A stretch of DNA of 64,000 nucleotides from Sphingomonas azotifigens NBRC 15497. Its GTDB lineage: Bacteria; Pseudomonadota; Alphaproteobacteria; Sphingomonadales; Sphingomonadaceae. Below are positions 63,974-64,000 of this stretch, one piece after another (position 1 is the stretch's first letter; every line of letters begins with the position of its first letter). The position numbers and the translations under genes are program-made. Below the pieces are notes generated by a model. The model was not told where the DNA came from. It was given only the letters and a program-made list of their open reading frames with translations, and did no database searches. Location of the stretch: NCBI RefSeq assembly GCF_002091475.1, contig NZ_BCTR01000004.1, positions 27,066-91,065 of the forward strand, in the 5' to 3' direction.

Positions 63974-64000
63974 CCCCCCCCCCCCCCCCCCCCCCCCCCC
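63974..64000. other. 27-base run of C at the window end (probable artefact)
   Basis: The last 27 bases are all C with no natural context; real homopolymers of this length are very rare in bacteria. It probably marks a contig end or padding and should not be used for annotation. Confidence 0.8.

Overview
The window looks like a chromosomal segment of a sphingomonad (Alphaproteobacteria, Sphingomonadaceae, most likely Sphingomonas). I base this on the uniformly high G+C, the clpP-clpX / lon / HU gene order, a PEP-CTERM protein of the type with Trp after the PEP motif, the XrtA-type exopolysaccharide locus, and the styles of TonB receptor and porins. It begins inside a gene. It ends in a 27-base run of C that is probably an assembly or padding artefact.

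Left third (1-27 kb). A truncated outer-membrane protein is followed by a solitary PEP-CTERM protein, a SnoaL-like protein and a divergent LysR/pirin pair. Next is a glycan island (3981-9926) built from two unusual fusions, a glycosyltransferase joined to UDP-galactopyranose mutase and a GH1-like domain joined to an RmlD-like reductase, with a secreted-looking or cytosolic GH5-like hydrolase between them. A protein quality-control block follows (clpP, a 35-codon ORF overlapping clpX, clpX, an M1 peptidase, lon behind a heat-shock-like promoter, HU), then tRNA-Val. After that comes a four-gene neighbourhood: a lipoprotein with predicted beta-solenoid character, a TonB receptor, a 2OG-Fe(II) oxygenase and a GspE-like ATPase that has lost its catalytic residues. 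It ends at tRNA-His and an amino-acid dehydrogenase.

Middle (27-44 kb). A TMEM165/GDT1-type transporter lies behind a clearly recognisable yybP-ykoY manganese riboswitch with a terminator-like hairpin. It is divergent from a tightly overlapped cytochrome c maturation operon (ccmCDEFGH plus a CcmI-like TPR protein; ccmA and ccmB are not here). Then come alanine dehydrogenase with a divergent Lrp-type regulator, the Kup potassium permease, a 2'-5' RNA ligase-like protein and tRNA-Met. Directly after tRNA-Met lies a small accessory region (about 37.6-42.0 kb) holding a decayed tyrosine integrase, a phosphate-type porin, a chemoreceptor and remnants of two different insertion sequences. HD-GYP phosphodiesterase and thioredoxin reductase follow.

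Right third (44.7-64 kb). A large XrtA/PEP-CTERM-type exopolysaccharide locus has two divergent arms: two hydrolases plus an acyl carrier protein on the minus strand, and acyl-CoA ligase, PLP decarboxylase, export lipoprotein, chain-length protein, tyrosine kinase, beta-barrel, ATPase, deacetylase, FemAB-like protein, glycosyltransferase and amidotransferase on the plus strand. The exosortase gene expected between the last two is absent; a 39-codon ORF with 4-base overlaps at both ends sits in its place. The window closes with a fructosamine-kinase-like gene, an RcnR/DmeR-like metal sensor with a palindromic operator facing an OprB-like porin, and an assimilatory sulfate-reduction pair (cysH and a DUF934 protein).
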